The notes beneath the pieces are model-generated. The model made no database searches and was not told the DNA's origin. It worked only from the letters and a program-made list of their open reading frames with translations. From assembly GCF_036287235.1 (NCBI RefSeq), contig NZ_CP142850.1, positions 274,001 to 338,000 on the forward strand: a stretch of 64,000 bases of DNA, given 5' to 3'. Each line of letters opens with the position of its first letter. Position 1 is the first letter of the stretch. This document shows positions 17,499 to 26,843 of this stretch, one piece after another. Source of the DNA: Exiguobacterium sp. 9-2. Its GTDB lineage: Bacteria; Bacillota; Bacilli; Exiguobacteriales; Exiguobacteriaceae. Both the position numbers and the translations under genes were made by a program.

Positions 17499-18968
17499 AT
17501 GGTATCTGCCCTCGAGCAACAAAGTACAAAGATTTTATCCCGTCTGATTGCAACGTTGATTACAATTGCGCATCCGTTGATTTTCGTATTTGCCCAAATG
17601 AATTACGTTCCCATCAGTGTGTTCTATCAGTTTTTAGTCGGTGGTCTGATCTTGACGGTCGCGTTGCTGGTCGGCAACCGCCTCCTCGGACATCGTCCGA
17701 GTGGGAAATATGTTCAAGTGACATTAACGTATCTCGTCCTCGCCTTGGTTTTGACGACATTACCGTCCCTAAGTATCTGGACGATTGCTTATCTTTATTT
17801 GACGATTTCGATCGTCTATTTGATTCCGCGTCTCGTCGTTCTGGCTGGGATCTTCGGACTACTTGAAATGGCGTTATTCACAGCCAACGGTACGATTGTT
17901 TTTACGAACACATTTGACTTGATCGTCGCATATGTCATCTACTTGATGATCTTCTCAGCGGCTGTCTTCGTTGCCGTCTTCGGACGGAACGTCATGCTGG
18001 CAGTCCGCCAAGAACAGGAACGGTCGGAAGCTTACGCGGCAACATCGCAAGTCGCCCTTGAGCAAACGGCAGCAACGGCAACGGAAGTGACGACGTTCAC
18101 AGAAGAGATGAGTGAGACGGTCGACGCGGCGAAGGATTCCTTCAGTCAGGTCGATCTAGCGATGCAACAGCTGGCAAGTGAAGCGGCAGGCAGCGTCCAA
18201 GCGATTCGTGAAATCCGTCAACTGAACGAACAACAAGTTAACCGGATGCAAGAGGTAACGGTATCAGTCGACCGTGCGCTCGAGCGGAGTTCGTCATCGC
18301 GGACAACAGCTGAACAAAGCAGGCAGACGATCGGTCTTGCCGGACAATCGCTGCAACAATTAACGACGAGCATGGATGAGTCGGTCACGTCGTTCGGACA
18401 GCTTGCTGGGCGTTTCCAGGAGATCGTCGCTATCACGTCGAGTATTAACGCGATTGCGACGCAAACGAATCTGCTTAGTCTTAACGCGTCGATCGAAGCG
18501 GCTCGCGCGGGCGAGTTCGGAAAAGGTTTTACGGTCGTTGCGCAAGAAATTCGTAATCTATCATCACAGACGGCAGAAGCGTCGAAGGAAATCAATACGA
18601 TCATTGAACGTGTTGAGCAGGATGTTACGCAAACCGGAAACTCGATTCATGCCAGTACGACCTTGTTACGTGAACAGGAAGAACGGATGGCAGAGAGTCA
18701 ATTGGCGCTACAGACGATTGAGACGAATACAACGGAAGTCGTCGGTTCGATCCAGTCGGCGCAGACTCAGTTCGCGACGATGACAAGTAGTCTTACTGCT
18801 ATCACGACAGCAACCAGTCAACTCGACACGTTCATGAATGCCTTGCTCGCGCAAAGTGAGTCATTATCAGGTCTGACACGTCATCAAGTCGGACAGGTCA
18901 TGGAACTGCAACAGGCGATTCATGCCTTGAACGAGACGGCGTCTACCCTTCAGCAAACGAATCGTTAA
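17499..18968 (+). CDS. methyl-accepting chemotaxis protein with polytopic membrane domain
   Basis: 489 residues. The first ~175 form about six membrane helices with short loops and no extracellular sensor domain or HAMP. A long coiled-coil signalling domain follows, whose hairpin tip reads [20 protein letters not shown]. It relays membrane- or energy-linked signals to CheA/CheW. ATG 17499 is chosen because AAGGAG (17483-17488) is 10 nt away; the TTG at 17490 is too close. It is transcribed alone. Confidence 0.85.
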   Translation: MVSALEQQSTKILSRLIATLITIAHPLIFVFAQMNYVPISVFYQFLVGGLILTVALLVGNRLLGHRPSGKYVQVTLTYLVLALVLTTLPSLSIWTIAYLYLTISIVYLIPRLVVLAGIFGLLEMALFTANGTIVFTNTFDLIVAYVIYLMIFSAAVFVAVFGRNVMLAVRQEQERSEAYAATSQVALEQTAATATEVTTFTEEMSETVDAAKDSFSQVDLAMQQLASEAAGSVQAIREIRQLNEQQVNRMQEVTVSVDRALERSSSSRTTAEQSRQTIGLAGQSLQQLTTSMDESVTSFGQLAGRFQEIVAITSSINAIATQTNLLSLNASIEAARAGEFGKGFTVVAQEIRNLSSQTAEASKEINTIIERVEQDVTQTGNSIHASTTLLREQEERMAESQLALQTIETNTTEVVGSIQSAQTQFATMTSSLTAITTATSQLDTFMNALLAQSESLSGLTRHQVGQVMELQQAIHALNETASTLQQTNR

Positions 18969-18971
18969 CGA

Positions 18972-19003
18972 AACAGCTCCTCATTGATCAGTGGGGAGCT
19001 GTT
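18972..19003 (+). terminator. hairpin after chemotaxis gene
   Basis: Arms AACAGCTCC/GGAGCTGTT with a 14-nt loop; the following T run is interrupted, so termination may be weak. Confidence 0.5.
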
Positions 19004-19080
19004 GTCTATTCTCAGACTGTTTGTTGGTGGAACGGACGGGGAAGAAGATAGGGAATGATTATCGAAGGAGGAGTCAACGG

Positions 19081-20016
19081 ATGAAAGCAGCTTACATTGA
19101 ACAGTATGGTGGATCGGAACAATTTAAGATCGGAGAACTGGAAAAGCCGGTCATCGGGCCAGATGATGTTTTAATTGAAGTCTATGCCGCGAGCGTAAAT
19201 CCGGTCGACTGGAAGTTACGAGAGGGGTACTTGCGTCAGATGCTGAGCTACGAAATGCCGCTCGTTATCGGTTGGGACGTTGCAGGAGTGATTCAGGAAG
19301 TCGGAGAAAACGTCTCGGATCTTCAAGTCGGGGACGCCGTCTTCAGTCGTCCAGAAATCGCTCGTCAAGGGACCTATGCGGAGTATGTCGCAGTTGATGC
19401 GCATCTTGTCGTGAAAAAACCAGAATCGCTCAGTTTCGCAGAAGCAGCGTCCCTTCCGCTCGTCTCGCATACAGCGTGGCAGGTCATGTTCGAAGTGATG
19501 GATGCGAAGCCAGGTGATCGGATCTTTATTGGTGCCGGATCAGGGGGCGTCGGAACGGTTGCAATCCAACTTGCGAAAGCGAACGGGTTGTACGTCATTA
19601 CGTCAACAAGTACGAAAAATGTCGACTGGGTAAAATCGCTTGGAGCCGACGAAGTCATCGACTACAAACAAGAAAATCCAGCCGACCGTGTCCGGGACGT
19701 CGATTTTGTATTCGATACAATGGGCGGAGACAAGCAAGGGGAGCTCTATCAGATGCTGAAACCAAATGGGATGCTTGTTTCGATTTCCACACCACCCGAT
19801 GAAGAGCAAGCGAAACAACACAATGCCCGTTCGGCCTACGTCTTCATGCAACCGACCGGTGAGCGTTTGCAACATATCGCTAAAGCCGTCGAACGTGGCG
19901 AGCTACAACCCGTCGTCGACCGGATCTTTGATCTCGACCAAATCAAGGAAGCGCATGATTATGGCGAAGAAGGACATGCAAAAGGCAAAATCGTCATCCG
20001 GGTCAAAGGAGAATAA
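19081..20016 (+). CDS. NADP-dependent quinone/enone oxidoreductase (MDR family)
   Basis: 311 residues of a zinc-free medium-chain dehydrogenase/reductase. It has ASVNPVDWKLREG, GWDVAGVIQEVGENV and the nucleotide fold GAGSGGVGTVAIQLAK. Members reduce quinones or alpha,beta-unsaturated ketones with NADPH in the cytosol. The ATG at 19081 lies behind AAGGAGGAGTCAACGG; the upstream open frame is not needed. It is flanked by hairpins, hence monocistronic. The substrate is unknown. Confidence 0.88.
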   Translation: MKAAYIEQYGGSEQFKIGELEKPVIGPDDVLIEVYAASVNPVDWKLREGYLRQMLSYEMPLVIGWDVAGVIQEVGENVSDLQVGDAVFSRPEIARQGTYAEYVAVDAHLVVKKPESLSFAEAASLPLVSHTAWQVMFEVMDAKPGDRIFIGAGSGGVGTVAIQLAKANGLYVITSTSTKNVDWVKSLGADEVIDYKQENPADRVRDVDFVFDTMGGDKQGELYQMLKPNGMLVSISTPPDEEQAKQHNARSAYVFMQPTGERLQHIAKAVERGELQPVVDRIFDLDQIKEAHDYGEEGHAKGKIVIRVKGE

Positions 20017-20022
20017 GAAGAG

Positions 20023-20055
20023 GAGAGCGCTGAAATCAGCGTTCTCTTTTATTTT
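20023..20055 (+). terminator. terminator after oxidoreductase
   Basis: Stem GAGAGCGCTGA/TCAGCGTTCTC with a very short loop, then a T-rich run. Confidence 0.82.
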
Positions 20056-20183
20056 TGTCAATCTTTTTATCAAACCATAAACAAAAAATAACCTGGTTAA
20101 AAAAGTGTAAAGGATAAGGGGTTGCTTCTTCCTATACTAGGGCTATTAGAAGTGAGTCAGCCATATTAAAAGGAGGAAGTAAC

Positions 20184-20768
20184 ATGAAAAAAGGATTGAA
20201 GTGGGCAGGAATCATCGTAATCGGAGCAGTCATCCTTGGAAATCTAGGAGATGATGAAGAACAAGTGGCACCAGAGAAAAAAGTAGAGGTCGAACAAGAA
20301 GCAGTCAAATCAGAAGCAAAACCAGTGAAAGCAAAAGCAGCGGCGAAGCCGGTCAAGAAAACCTATGGCATCAAGGATCAGGTAAAGGTCGGGAAATTGA
20401 CGTATGTCGCCAATGACGTCAAGATGGTCGACACGTTATCGAACGTCCTTGGCGAAAAGAAAACATCAGGACAATTCTTAGTCATCGGTCTGACGATTCT
20501 AAATGGAGATAAGGAAGAGCGCTTCGTCGATAGCAACATGTTTAAAGTCAATGTGGGCGATACCGAGTATTCAGCCGATACGGAACTCGATCTCTATGCG
20601 AATGAAGACGGCATGGGCTTCTTCCTAGAGACGATCAACCCGAATATCGAAAAAACCGGCAACATCGTCTTTGAATTACCGAAACAGGTCAAAAATCCGA
20701 AGCTTGAAGTCTCATCCGGTTTTGGCTGGGCAGGTGGACAATCAAAAGAGATTCAATTGACACGATGA
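20184..20768 (+). CDS. secreted or membrane-anchored DUF4352 protein
   Basis: 194 residues. A short N-terminal membrane segment (residues ~6-21) without a lipobox cysteine is followed by a charged Lys/Glu/Ala linker and a DUF4352-type immunoglobulin-like domain (~68-190) with GQFLVIGLTILNGDKEERFVD. Such domains sit outside the membrane and their role is unknown. The ATG follows AAAGGAGGAAGTAAC. It is single, with a strong terminator. Confidence 0.82.
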   Translation: MKKGLKWAGIIVIGAVILGNLGDDEEQVAPEKKVEVEQEAVKSEAKPVKAKAAAKPVKKTYGIKDQVKVGKLTYVANDVKMVDTLSNVLGEKKTSGQFLVIGLTILNGDKEERFVDSNMFKVNVGDTEYSADTELDLYANEDGMGFFLETINPNIEKTGNIVFELPKQVKNPKLEVSSGFGWAGGQSKEIQLTR

Positions 20769-20780
20769 TAGGTGAGCAGA

Positions 20781-20816
20781 CAAAGGAGTAGCAGGCAAAT
20801 GCCTGCTACTCCTTTG
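20781..20816. terminator. bidirectional terminator
   Basis: Perfect 16-bp stem CAAAGGAGTAGCAGGC/GCCTGCTACTCCTTTG with a 4-nt loop between convergent genes. Confidence 0.88.
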
Positions 20817-20819
20817 TTG

Positions 20820-21602
20820 TTATCGTTTTACTTGTTGCATCGATAGTTCATACGTTAATCGATCGAGTAAGTCGAGTGTTTCGGGATGCGTGACGAGCGT
20901 CCGATCGAGTGTCTTCCGTTCAGTCTCTAGACATGCCAGATAACGTTGAGCCGCTTCAGCATGCGTTGCGGGTGTCAAGACTTCATAGATTGATTCAAGA
21001 GAAAGGCGTGGACCGTCAGGCAATGTCGTCGGAATCGTCTTTAATCCGAGCTGCGCCCGATCTGGAGTATGGTGATGAAGCAAGACTTTCGCGAACTTGA
21101 TCAAGGCGCTCCGGAGCATCTCGACTGCCCATAAGTCGTTTCCCCGTGCCGCTGCTTTTTTGTATTGGAACAAGAACCAGACGGCATCAATCGCTTCATC
21201 GGTCGCTTCTTGTGCGGAAAGCGTCAAGTCGCAAGTATCCGTAAAGTCCGTCAATTGCTGTTTTGGATCGTACAGGACACGTAATTGATCCTTATGGTTT
21301 AGCGAATCAAGTGTCACCGTGAATAAATCGATATGTAACAAATCATCATAGACGACGATCATCTGTGGTGCGATGATGTCGATCTCATCTTTCCAGATGA
21401 TGGGGCGATAAACAGAGAGGTGGGACAGTCGACGTGATAAAAATTTCGTTTGGCGTTCTTCCGAGACGAGACAGTACAGATCGATGTCTGAATGAACGTC
21501 TTCTTCTCCTCGTCCGAAGGATCCTTTCAAGAAGATGGCTTCGACTGCAGGATCTTGTTTGAGCCGAGCAACGAGTTGCTCGATTGCATGGAGTTGATGC
21601 AT
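20820..21602 (-). CDS. nucleotidyltransferase-domain protein
   Basis: 260 residues. The N-terminal nucleotidyltransferase fold has GSFGRGEEDVHSDIDL (~27-42): Gly-Ser motif plus the metal-binding Asp pair. The C-terminal ~120 residues are helical, as in aminoglycoside or lincosamide nucleotidyltransferases. It probably transfers a nucleotide to a small molecule, but resistance activity cannot be claimed. It is monocistronic. Confidence 0.75.
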   Translation of the reverse strand: MHQLHAIEQLVARLKQDPAVEAIFLKGSFGRGEEDVHSDIDLYCLVSEERQTKFLSRRLSHLSVYRPIIWKDEIDIIAPQMIVVYDDLLHIDLFTVTLDSLNHKDQLRVLYDPKQQLTDFTDTCDLTLSAQEATDEAIDAVWFLFQYKKAAARGNDLWAVEMLRSALIKFAKVLLHHHTPDRAQLGLKTIPTTLPDGPRLSLESIYEVLTPATHAEAAQRYLACLETERKTLDRTLVTHPETLDLLDRLTYELSMQQVKR

Positions 21603-21706
21603 GAGGACTCATTCCTTTCCGAAAACAGAAGTCTATTAGGTTAGTATACGGGGGAATAGACAGTTTATTCCATACAAAAATGAGAAATCACATCGAAATG
21701 GATTTC

Positions 21707-22057
21707 TCATTGGGAGGCAGAAGTTACTTTTTCTTTATTTTCAAGATGAATGACGTGCTGTTCGCCCCATGCATTGATGGCGTCAAGAACCGGGATAAGT
21801 GTCCGACCGTAATCCGTCAGCGAATACTCAACGCGTGGCGGGACTTCTTGGTAAATCTCGCGATGCACGATATCGTTTAGTTCGAGCTCGCGCAATTGAG
21901 CTGTCAGCATCTTTTGCGTAATGTTCGGCAATTGTCGTTTCAATTCACTGAAGCGGAGCGTTCCGTGTGTGATCAAGACGAGTAAAATCGACGGTTTCCA
22001 TTTTCCGGTCAAGATTTCGAGTGCGGTCTCGACTCGACAGCTTGGTGTCTCTTCCAT
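21707..22057 (-). CDS. HxlR-family regulator (CatR/YodB-like)
   Basis: 116 residues of a winged-helix HxlR repressor: LTGKWKPSILLVL, then LPNITQKMLTAQLRELE and PPRVEYSLTDYG. A single cysteine sits at residue 7, the place of the redox-sensing Cys in YodB and CatR. It is divergent from a catE-like dioxygenase gene, the same arrangement of target and repressor function as in B. subtilis (CatR-catDE). It therefore likely represses catE and responds to quinones or diamide. Confidence 0.87.
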   Translation of the reverse strand: MEETPSCRVETALEILTGKWKPSILLVLITHGTLRFSELKRQLPNITQKMLTAQLRELELNDIVHREIYQEVPPRVEYSLTDYGRTLIPVLDAINAWGEQHVIHLENKEKVTSASQ

Positions 22058-22075
22058 CGGTCTTCCTCCTTCATG

Positions 22076-22091
22076 GTATCGTTTAGGATAC
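22076..22091. promoter_or_regulatory. candidate HxlR operator
   Basis: Inverted repeat GTATC-N6-GATAC lies in the divergent HxlR/catE gap, next to a TATAGT-like -10 for the repressor gene. Confidence 0.35.
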
Positions 22092-22178
22092 TATACCACT
22101 TATTCGTGCCTACTTCCGCTTCCATCACTTCCGCGTAATAATAGAGGTACAAGCTATTTCATTGAAGGAGGAAACAAC

Positions 22179-23027
22179 ATGTCGATTCACCCACAGATTA
22201 CACTTGGTCCCGTTCGTTTACGCGTCACGGATCTTGACCGTTCCGTTTCATTTTATACAGCATCACTCGGATTACGTGTACTGACACAAACGGATCAGCT
22301 AACAGTTCTTGGCGCACAAGGTACACCACTCGTTGAGCTCGAAGTTCATTCGAATGCCCGCCGTTTCCCACCGAACTCGGTTGCCGGGTTATATCATTTT
22401 GCGATTTTGCTACCGAACCGAAAAGAACTCGGTTTCGTCATCCGCAACTTGATCGCACAAGGGATTGAAATTGGTCAAGGTGACCATCTTGTCAGTGAAG
22501 CCTTTTATTTATCGGATCCGGATGGGAACGGGATCGAGATTTATGCCGATCGTCCACGTGAGACATGGACGTATGAAGCAAATGGAGATGTTAAGATGAC
22601 GACCGATCCTGTCGACTGGCAAAGTATGCTCGTCGAAGCTGGAGAAGAAGACTGGTATGGTATGCCGGCCGAGACGGTCATGGGACATGTCCATTTCCAC
22701 GTCAAGACACTCGAAGCAGCGCGGACATTTTATGTCGACACGCTCGGCTTTGAGGTTGCGGCTGACGCTTCGCGGATGCGTGCGTTGTTCGTCGCTGCTG
22801 GCGGTTACCATCATCACATCGGTCTGAACGTCTGGTCGGGAGTTGACGCACCGACGAATCCGGAAGATGCGGTCGGACTTGTCTACTGGACGCTGCGTTA
22901 TCCGGATCAAGCGACGCTCCGAGCAGCAATCGAGACGTTGAAGTCTTCTGCTTATACCGTTACGGATCAAGCAGATGCTGTCTATGTCACCGATGATGCT
23001 GGAATCACTGCTCGATTGACAACATAA
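22179..23027 (+). CDS. catE: CatE-like catechol 2,3-dioxygenase (VOC fold)
   Basis: 282 residues with two glyoxalase/VOC halves. The first has LGPVRLRVTDLDRSVSFYT and DPDGNGIEIYADRP; the second has MGHVHFHVKTLEAARTFYVD. Metal ligands are the His of the second-half HFHV, HHIGLN and a late Glu. It is close to CatE (YfiE), which cleaves catechol rings and protects against quinone stress. The ATG follows AAGGAGGAAACAAC. It is divergent from its likely HxlR repressor; no catD is adjacent. Confidence 0.8.
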   Translation: MSIHPQITLGPVRLRVTDLDRSVSFYTASLGLRVLTQTDQLTVLGAQGTPLVELEVHSNARRFPPNSVAGLYHFAILLPNRKELGFVIRNLIAQGIEIGQGDHLVSEAFYLSDPDGNGIEIYADRPRETWTYEANGDVKMTTDPVDWQSMLVEAGEEDWYGMPAETVMGHVHFHVKTLEAARTFYVDTLGFEVAADASRMRALFVAAGGYHHHIGLNVWSGVDAPTNPEDAVGLVYWTLRYPDQATLRAAIETLKSSAYTVTDQADAVYVTDDAGITARLTT

Positions 23028-23031
23028 CTGA

Positions 23032-23071
23032 AAAAATCCCCTTGTAGAGAAAAATCTGCAAGGGGATTTTT
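23032..23071. terminator. bidirectional terminator
   Basis: 13-bp stem AAAAATCCCCTTG/CAAGGGGATTTTT between convergent genes. Confidence 0.88.
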
Positions 23072-23075
23072 TGTT

Positions 23076-23861
23076 TTATCGTGAAGATGACGTTGCATTA
23101 CCGTCATACCGGCTGATCAGCTCATACGGTCTGACTTTATATAAGGCATGCGGGAAGTAGTGCGGATCCATTGCATCAAGCGTCCGCAACTGGAAATGAT
23201 CCCGTTTGATGTATTCACTCAGCGAGTCACGTGTCAGTGGGAAGAAGCCGACATCCGTCGTTTCGCCTTCTTGTGTCGTAAGTTCACCACCGACGTATTT
23301 TCCGCGGAAACAGACACAAAGGACATGACTTGAGACGTTTTGATAGATACCGGTAATTCCATCGATTGTGACATCAATCCCGGTTTCTTCTTTGACTTCT
23401 CGTTTGATCGCGTCAAGAATCGACTCATGATTTTCGACTTGTCCACCCGGCATCTCATACGTATCACCCCGGTGGAGGTTGCGAACGAGCAGGACTTCAC
23501 CGGCATCGTTTGTGATGTACGCGGTCACGCTGACGATCGCGCGAGGGGGAGCGTACGTACCAGTCGACGTCATGAAATCTTCATAGGATTTGATATAGAG
23601 GTTTTTGCCGAGGCGCGCGCGTTTCTTCATCGCTTCACGGCGTAAGGCACTGTTTCGGACATCACGATCGACTTGTTCGTAATGTTCGCGGTCGCGGTAT
23701 TCCCAGATAGCAATGACTTCATCTTCTGCTTCCGTCACCCAGCGACCAACGAGACGGGCACCATGACTGACTTGAAGCGGATACAGGTAGGTATGAAAAA
23801 ACTCAGTAAATTCTTCTAGGCGTTCGGGACGAATCGTATAGGTCTTCCGGCGATGCAACAT
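23076..23861 (-). CDS. NIPSNAP-Nudix fusion protein
   Basis: 261 residues. The first ~100 (LHRRKTYTIRPERLEEFTEF, then VGRWVTEAEDEVIAIWEY) look like a NIPSNAP/ABM-type ferredoxin-like domain. Residues ~115-250 are a Nudix domain whose box runs from GGQVENHE to REVKEETGI. It probably hydrolyses a nucleotide-linked compound, with the first domain as a binding or dimerising part. The ATG at 23859-23861 follows AGGAGG; the frame extends further upstream without a good start. The substrate is unknown. Confidence 0.8.
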   Translation of the reverse strand: MLHRRKTYTIRPERLEEFTEFFHTYLYPLQVSHGARLVGRWVTEAEDEVIAIWEYRDREHYEQVDRDVRNSALRREAMKKRARLGKNLYIKSYEDFMTSTGTYAPPRAIVSVTAYITNDAGEVLLVRNLHRGDTYEMPGGQVENHESILDAIKREVKEETGIDVTIDGITGIYQNVSSHVLCVCFRGKYVGGELTTQEGETTDVGFFPLTRDSLSEYIKRDHFQLRTLDAMDPHYFPHALYKVRPYELISRYDGNATSSSR

Positions 23862-24132
23862 GGAAATTCCTCCTATCAGATGAGCGTTCGGATGTACGTT
23901 GTACCCCTTCTCGAACGAACGGATGAAACCCTTTTTCTCGAGGTGGAAAAAGGATTTTTTATGAAAAGGGGCTGAACCCATTCATATGACGTAACAGGCT
24001 TTCCGAAATCGATGACGATTTATTTTGCTCAAAAAAGTACAGCTAAAGAAGAACTTAAGAAACGGACGGGGCTCAACTTTAGAAAAATCGGGGATACTGA
24101 ATATAGAGAGAAACAGAAAGTAGGGATATGTG

Positions 24133-24714
24133 ATGGATGTCATGGCACTCGTCCGCCTAGCTGGCGGAATCATGTTTACCCCATTGTCGGACGATGTCTT
24201 AATGATGGGTTTTGCAGCACTGCGTTTAAGAGAAGGAATGTATCCGGTCGTCATCTGGTTGACGGCATGGCCGATTTTCTTTATCGCTTTTACATGGTTT
24301 TATCTGCTTGCCCGGTTCTTTCGAGAAATTCCACTCGTCAAACGCTGGATGAAGTCCCGTTTCTTAGAACGAGCAAAAGCAATTATCAAACGACGCGGGT
24401 TATGGGCAATTGGACTATCATTTTTCTTACCCGGCGTCAGACATCCGATTCATTATGTCGCTGGACTTCTCGGTTATCCGTTACCGCGTTATTTAGCGAT
24501 GACGTTCTTAGCAGCAGGCGTCTATACGGGACTGTGGACATTCATCATCATTCGAATCGGAGAAGCTGTGACCTGGTCGGAACTGTGGAACTGGCTACAG
24601 GTGAATCCTGGCGTCATCGGATCAATCATCATGATCCTTATTGGAGCAGCAGTCATCGGGATCGTCCATCATCATCGTCAAAAGGAATCGTTGAAAGAAG
24701 AGTCCTCGATGTAA
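24133..24714 (+). CDS. DedA/VTT-domain membrane protein
   Basis: 193 residues, about five hydrophobic helices. The VTT signature FFLPGVRHPIHYVAGLLGYP marks the DedA superfamily, some members of which flip undecaprenyl phosphate or phospholipids. The start is uncertain: GTG 24130 and ATG 24133 both lack a strong ribosome binding site (only AGTAGGGA). It is monocistronic with a terminator. Confidence 0.82.
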   Translation: MDVMALVRLAGGIMFTPLSDDVLMMGFAALRLREGMYPVVIWLTAWPIFFIAFTWFYLLARFFREIPLVKRWMKSRFLERAKAIIKRRGLWAIGLSFFLPGVRHPIHYVAGLLGYPLPRYLAMTFLAAGVYTGLWTFIIIRIGEAVTWSELWNWLQVNPGVIGSIIMILIGAAVIGIVHHHRQKESLKEESSM

Positions 24715-24728
24715 ATCTAAATACAACG

Positions 24729-24756
24729 GCGAATCCGATAATGGATTCGCTTTTTT
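24729..24756 (+). terminator. terminator after DedA gene
   Basis: 8-bp stem GCGAATCC/GGATTCGC, 6-nt loop, six T. Confidence 0.85.
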
Positions 24757-24814
24757 GGATAAAGTTTGGTTTTATAAATGAGGATAGTTTTTTGAAATAA
24801 GAAATAATCCATCA

Positions 24815-24857
24815 AAGAAGTGAAATCATTGTCAAAAAATGACGCACATCACTTCTT
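24815..24857. repeat. nested inverted repeat upstream of PepSY gene
   Basis: Outer 9-bp arms AAGAAGTGA/TCACTTCTT enclose a second pair TGTCA/TGACG around an A run. It could be an operator or leader structure; no known family recognised. Confidence 0.4.
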
Positions 24858-24921
24858 AAAAGCAACGTGGTTTACACACTGGATTGGCAATTTATCGTCA
24901 CAAGCCAGTGGATGGAAAGGG

Positions 24922-24938
24922 ATTGTAAACGCTTATAC
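24922..24938. promoter_or_regulatory. cre-like site
   Basis: TTGTAAACGCTTATA matches the CcpA cre consensus with one mismatch, about 50 nt before the PepSY gene. It suggests carbon catabolite control. Confidence 0.4.
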
Positions 24939-24987
24939 TAAAAGGTGTTCACAGAGTGGACATATTTCCTGTCGAAGGAGGATACAT

Positions 24988-26355
24988 ATGAATCTCATAC
25001 AGACGGAAGAGACGGTCAAAAAAGCACCGACTTCTTCTGCTTATCGGACGATTTGGCGATGGCACTTTTATGCTGGTATCATTTTTGCACCGTTCCTAGT
25101 CATGCTTGCTGTGACAGGATCGATTTATTTATTTAAGCCACAAATCGAAAACGTCCTGTATCAATCATATTATGACGTTACACCAAAAGCAGATCGCATC
25201 ACTGCGACGGAACAAATCAATCGCGTTAAAGCGAAGTATCCGGACACGTTCGTCACGTCATACCGACCGGGTGAATCCGACAACCGATCAAGTGAAGTGA
25301 ATATCTCGTCACCTAAAATGTCGGCGACGGTCTTCGTCAATCCGTATTCCGGTAAGATCATTGGAACATTACCGGATGGTGACCGGATCATGAACAAAAT
25401 CGAAGAGATCCACGGAGAGCTGATGGCAGGAACGACAGGCGACCGGATTGTCGAACTTGTTGCGTGTTGGGCGATCGTTCTGATCGTGACAGGATTATTC
25501 TTGTGGTTCCCGCGTAAGCAAAAGGGGCTGTCAGGTGTTTTGTTCCCACGTCTTCGTCAAGGCAAGAAGTTATTTCGTCGTGACCTCCACGCCGTTCCGG
25601 CATTCTGGATCACAGCAGGAATGTTATTCCTCATCCTGACAGGTCTTCCGTGGTCTGGCTTCTGGGGGACGAACTTCCAGTCACTCGTCACGAACCAAGG
25701 TCTTGGTTATCCACCGTCCATCTGGGGTGGGGAAGCACCGAAGTCAACTCTTCAAACGAAGGATATCGCAGAAGTCCCGTGGGCTGCCGAAACACTTGAT
25801 GTTCCGCGATCGAAAGTCGAAGGAGCCGTCCCAGCTTCGATTGATGACATCGTTGCGATCGGCAAACAACAAGGGATGGACCCAAGCTTTAAGATCAGCA
25901 TCCCGAGTGATCCGAGTGGAGTCTATACGCTGTCCGCGTTTCCAGCGAAGGCACAGGATGAAGCGACGATTCATCTCGATCAATATTCAGGTGCCGTGCT
26001 CGCCGATTACCGCTATGACAACTATGGCGTCGTCGGTAAAATCGTCGCGACCGGAATCACGCTTCACAAAGGAACAGAGTTCGGCTGGTTCAACCAGTTA
26101 ATCAGTCTGCTGATTTGTCTTGGCATCATTCTTGTTGCAGTCAGCGGTTTCTATCTGTGGTTGAAGCGGAAACCAAGCAAGGGGATGGGGGCGCCGAAAG
26201 GACCGAAAGCATTCATGTTGAAAGGATTCCTTGCTGTGCTTGTTGTGCTGGGAATTGTCTTCCCACTTGTCGGACTCTCGTTGCTCGTCGTCTGGTTACT
26301 CGATTTCTTCGTCATTCGTCGTATTCCGAGTGTAAGGAGGTTCTTCAATGCGTAA
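24988..26355 (+). CDS. PepSY-domain membrane protein (PiuB/iron-regulated type)
   Basis: 455 residues. Four main membrane helices alternate with extracytoplasmic PepSY regions: WRWHFYAGIIFAPFLVMLAV, then a ~100-residue loop with SGKIIGTLPDGD, EEIHGELMAGTTGDRIVELV and SGFYLWLKRKP. Conserved histidines in WHFYAG, HGEL and LHAVPAF are those expected of a heme- or metal-linked membrane oxidoreductase family. The ATG follows AAGGAGGATACAT. It overlaps the next gene by 8 nt. Iron or copper metabolism is likely but not proven. Confidence 0.84.
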   Translation: MNLIQTEETVKKAPTSSAYRTIWRWHFYAGIIFAPFLVMLAVTGSIYLFKPQIENVLYQSYYDVTPKADRITATEQINRVKAKYPDTFVTSYRPGESDNRSSEVNISSPKMSATVFVNPYSGKIIGTLPDGDRIMNKIEEIHGELMAGTTGDRIVELVACWAIVLIVTGLFLWFPRKQKGLSGVLFPRLRQGKKLFRRDLHAVPAFWITAGMLFLILTGLPWSGFWGTNFQSLVTNQGLGYPPSIWGGEAPKSTLQTKDIAEVPWAAETLDVPRSKVEGAVPASIDDIVAIGKQQGMDPSFKISIPSDPSGVYTLSAFPAKAQDEATIHLDQYSGAVLADYRYDNYGVVGKIVATGITLHKGTEFGWFNQLISLLICLGIILVAVSGFYLWLKRKPSKGMGAPKGPKAFMLKGFLAVLVVLGIVFPLVGLSLLVVWLLDFFVIRRIPSVRRFFNA

Positions 26356-26833
26356 ATCGATGCAAACATTCGTGCTTGGTGGACTGCTCGTCACGACGAC
26401 GAGTCTTGCCGGCTGCGCCGTTGATTCTGATGCGGCGGAGCAGTACGCAGTCGTTCATCCGTTATCGATCAAAATGAATATCCCAAAAGACGTACAACCG
26501 GACGCAAAGAAAAAGCAAACGTTCGAAGCGACGGTTTGGCGTGAAGCGAAACCGGCTCAAAAAGTCGACTATGTCCACTTCGAAATCTGGAAAGCAGACG
26601 GAACAGTCCGCTATAGTATGGAACCGGCAGAAGAGACGAAGCCGGGTGTCTACACGATTGCGAAGACATTACCGAAATCCGGCTTGTATTATGTCAAAGC
26701 GCATGCGAGCAGGGAAGGTGCGATGATCATGCCGACACGGCAATTCATCGTCGGAAAACTGTCGGCGCAGGATTTAAAAATCTTACAAGGTGGAGCAAAA
26801 CCAGCTGGCGGAAGTAGTGGTCACCATCACTAA
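26348..26833 (+). CDS. FixH/YtkA-like lipoprotein with His-rich tail
   Basis: 161 residues. The signal peptide ends in lipobox TSLAGC (Cys ~23), so it should be a lipoprotein outside the membrane. The mature part is a YtkA/FixH-like immunoglobulin fold with VDYVHFEIWKADGTVRYSM and SGLYYVKAHAS. It ends GGSSGHHH, a possible metal-binding tail. It overlaps the PepSY gene and is translated with it, suggesting a joint metal- or redox-related role at the cell surface. Confidence 0.75.
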   Translation: MRKSMQTFVLGGLLVTTTSLAGCAVDSDAAEQYAVVHPLSIKMNIPKDVQPDAKKKQTFEATVWREAKPAQKVDYVHFEIWKADGTVRYSMEPAEETKPGVYTIAKTLPKSGLYYVKAHASREGAMIMPTRQFIVGKLSAQDLKILQGGAKPAGGSSGHHH

Positions 26834-26843
26834 TAGAGACATC

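Noticed and set aside
24012-24800. 262-codon frame overlapping the DedA gene
   Set aside because: It is a frame shadow; the DedA frame has the family motif and membrane helices.
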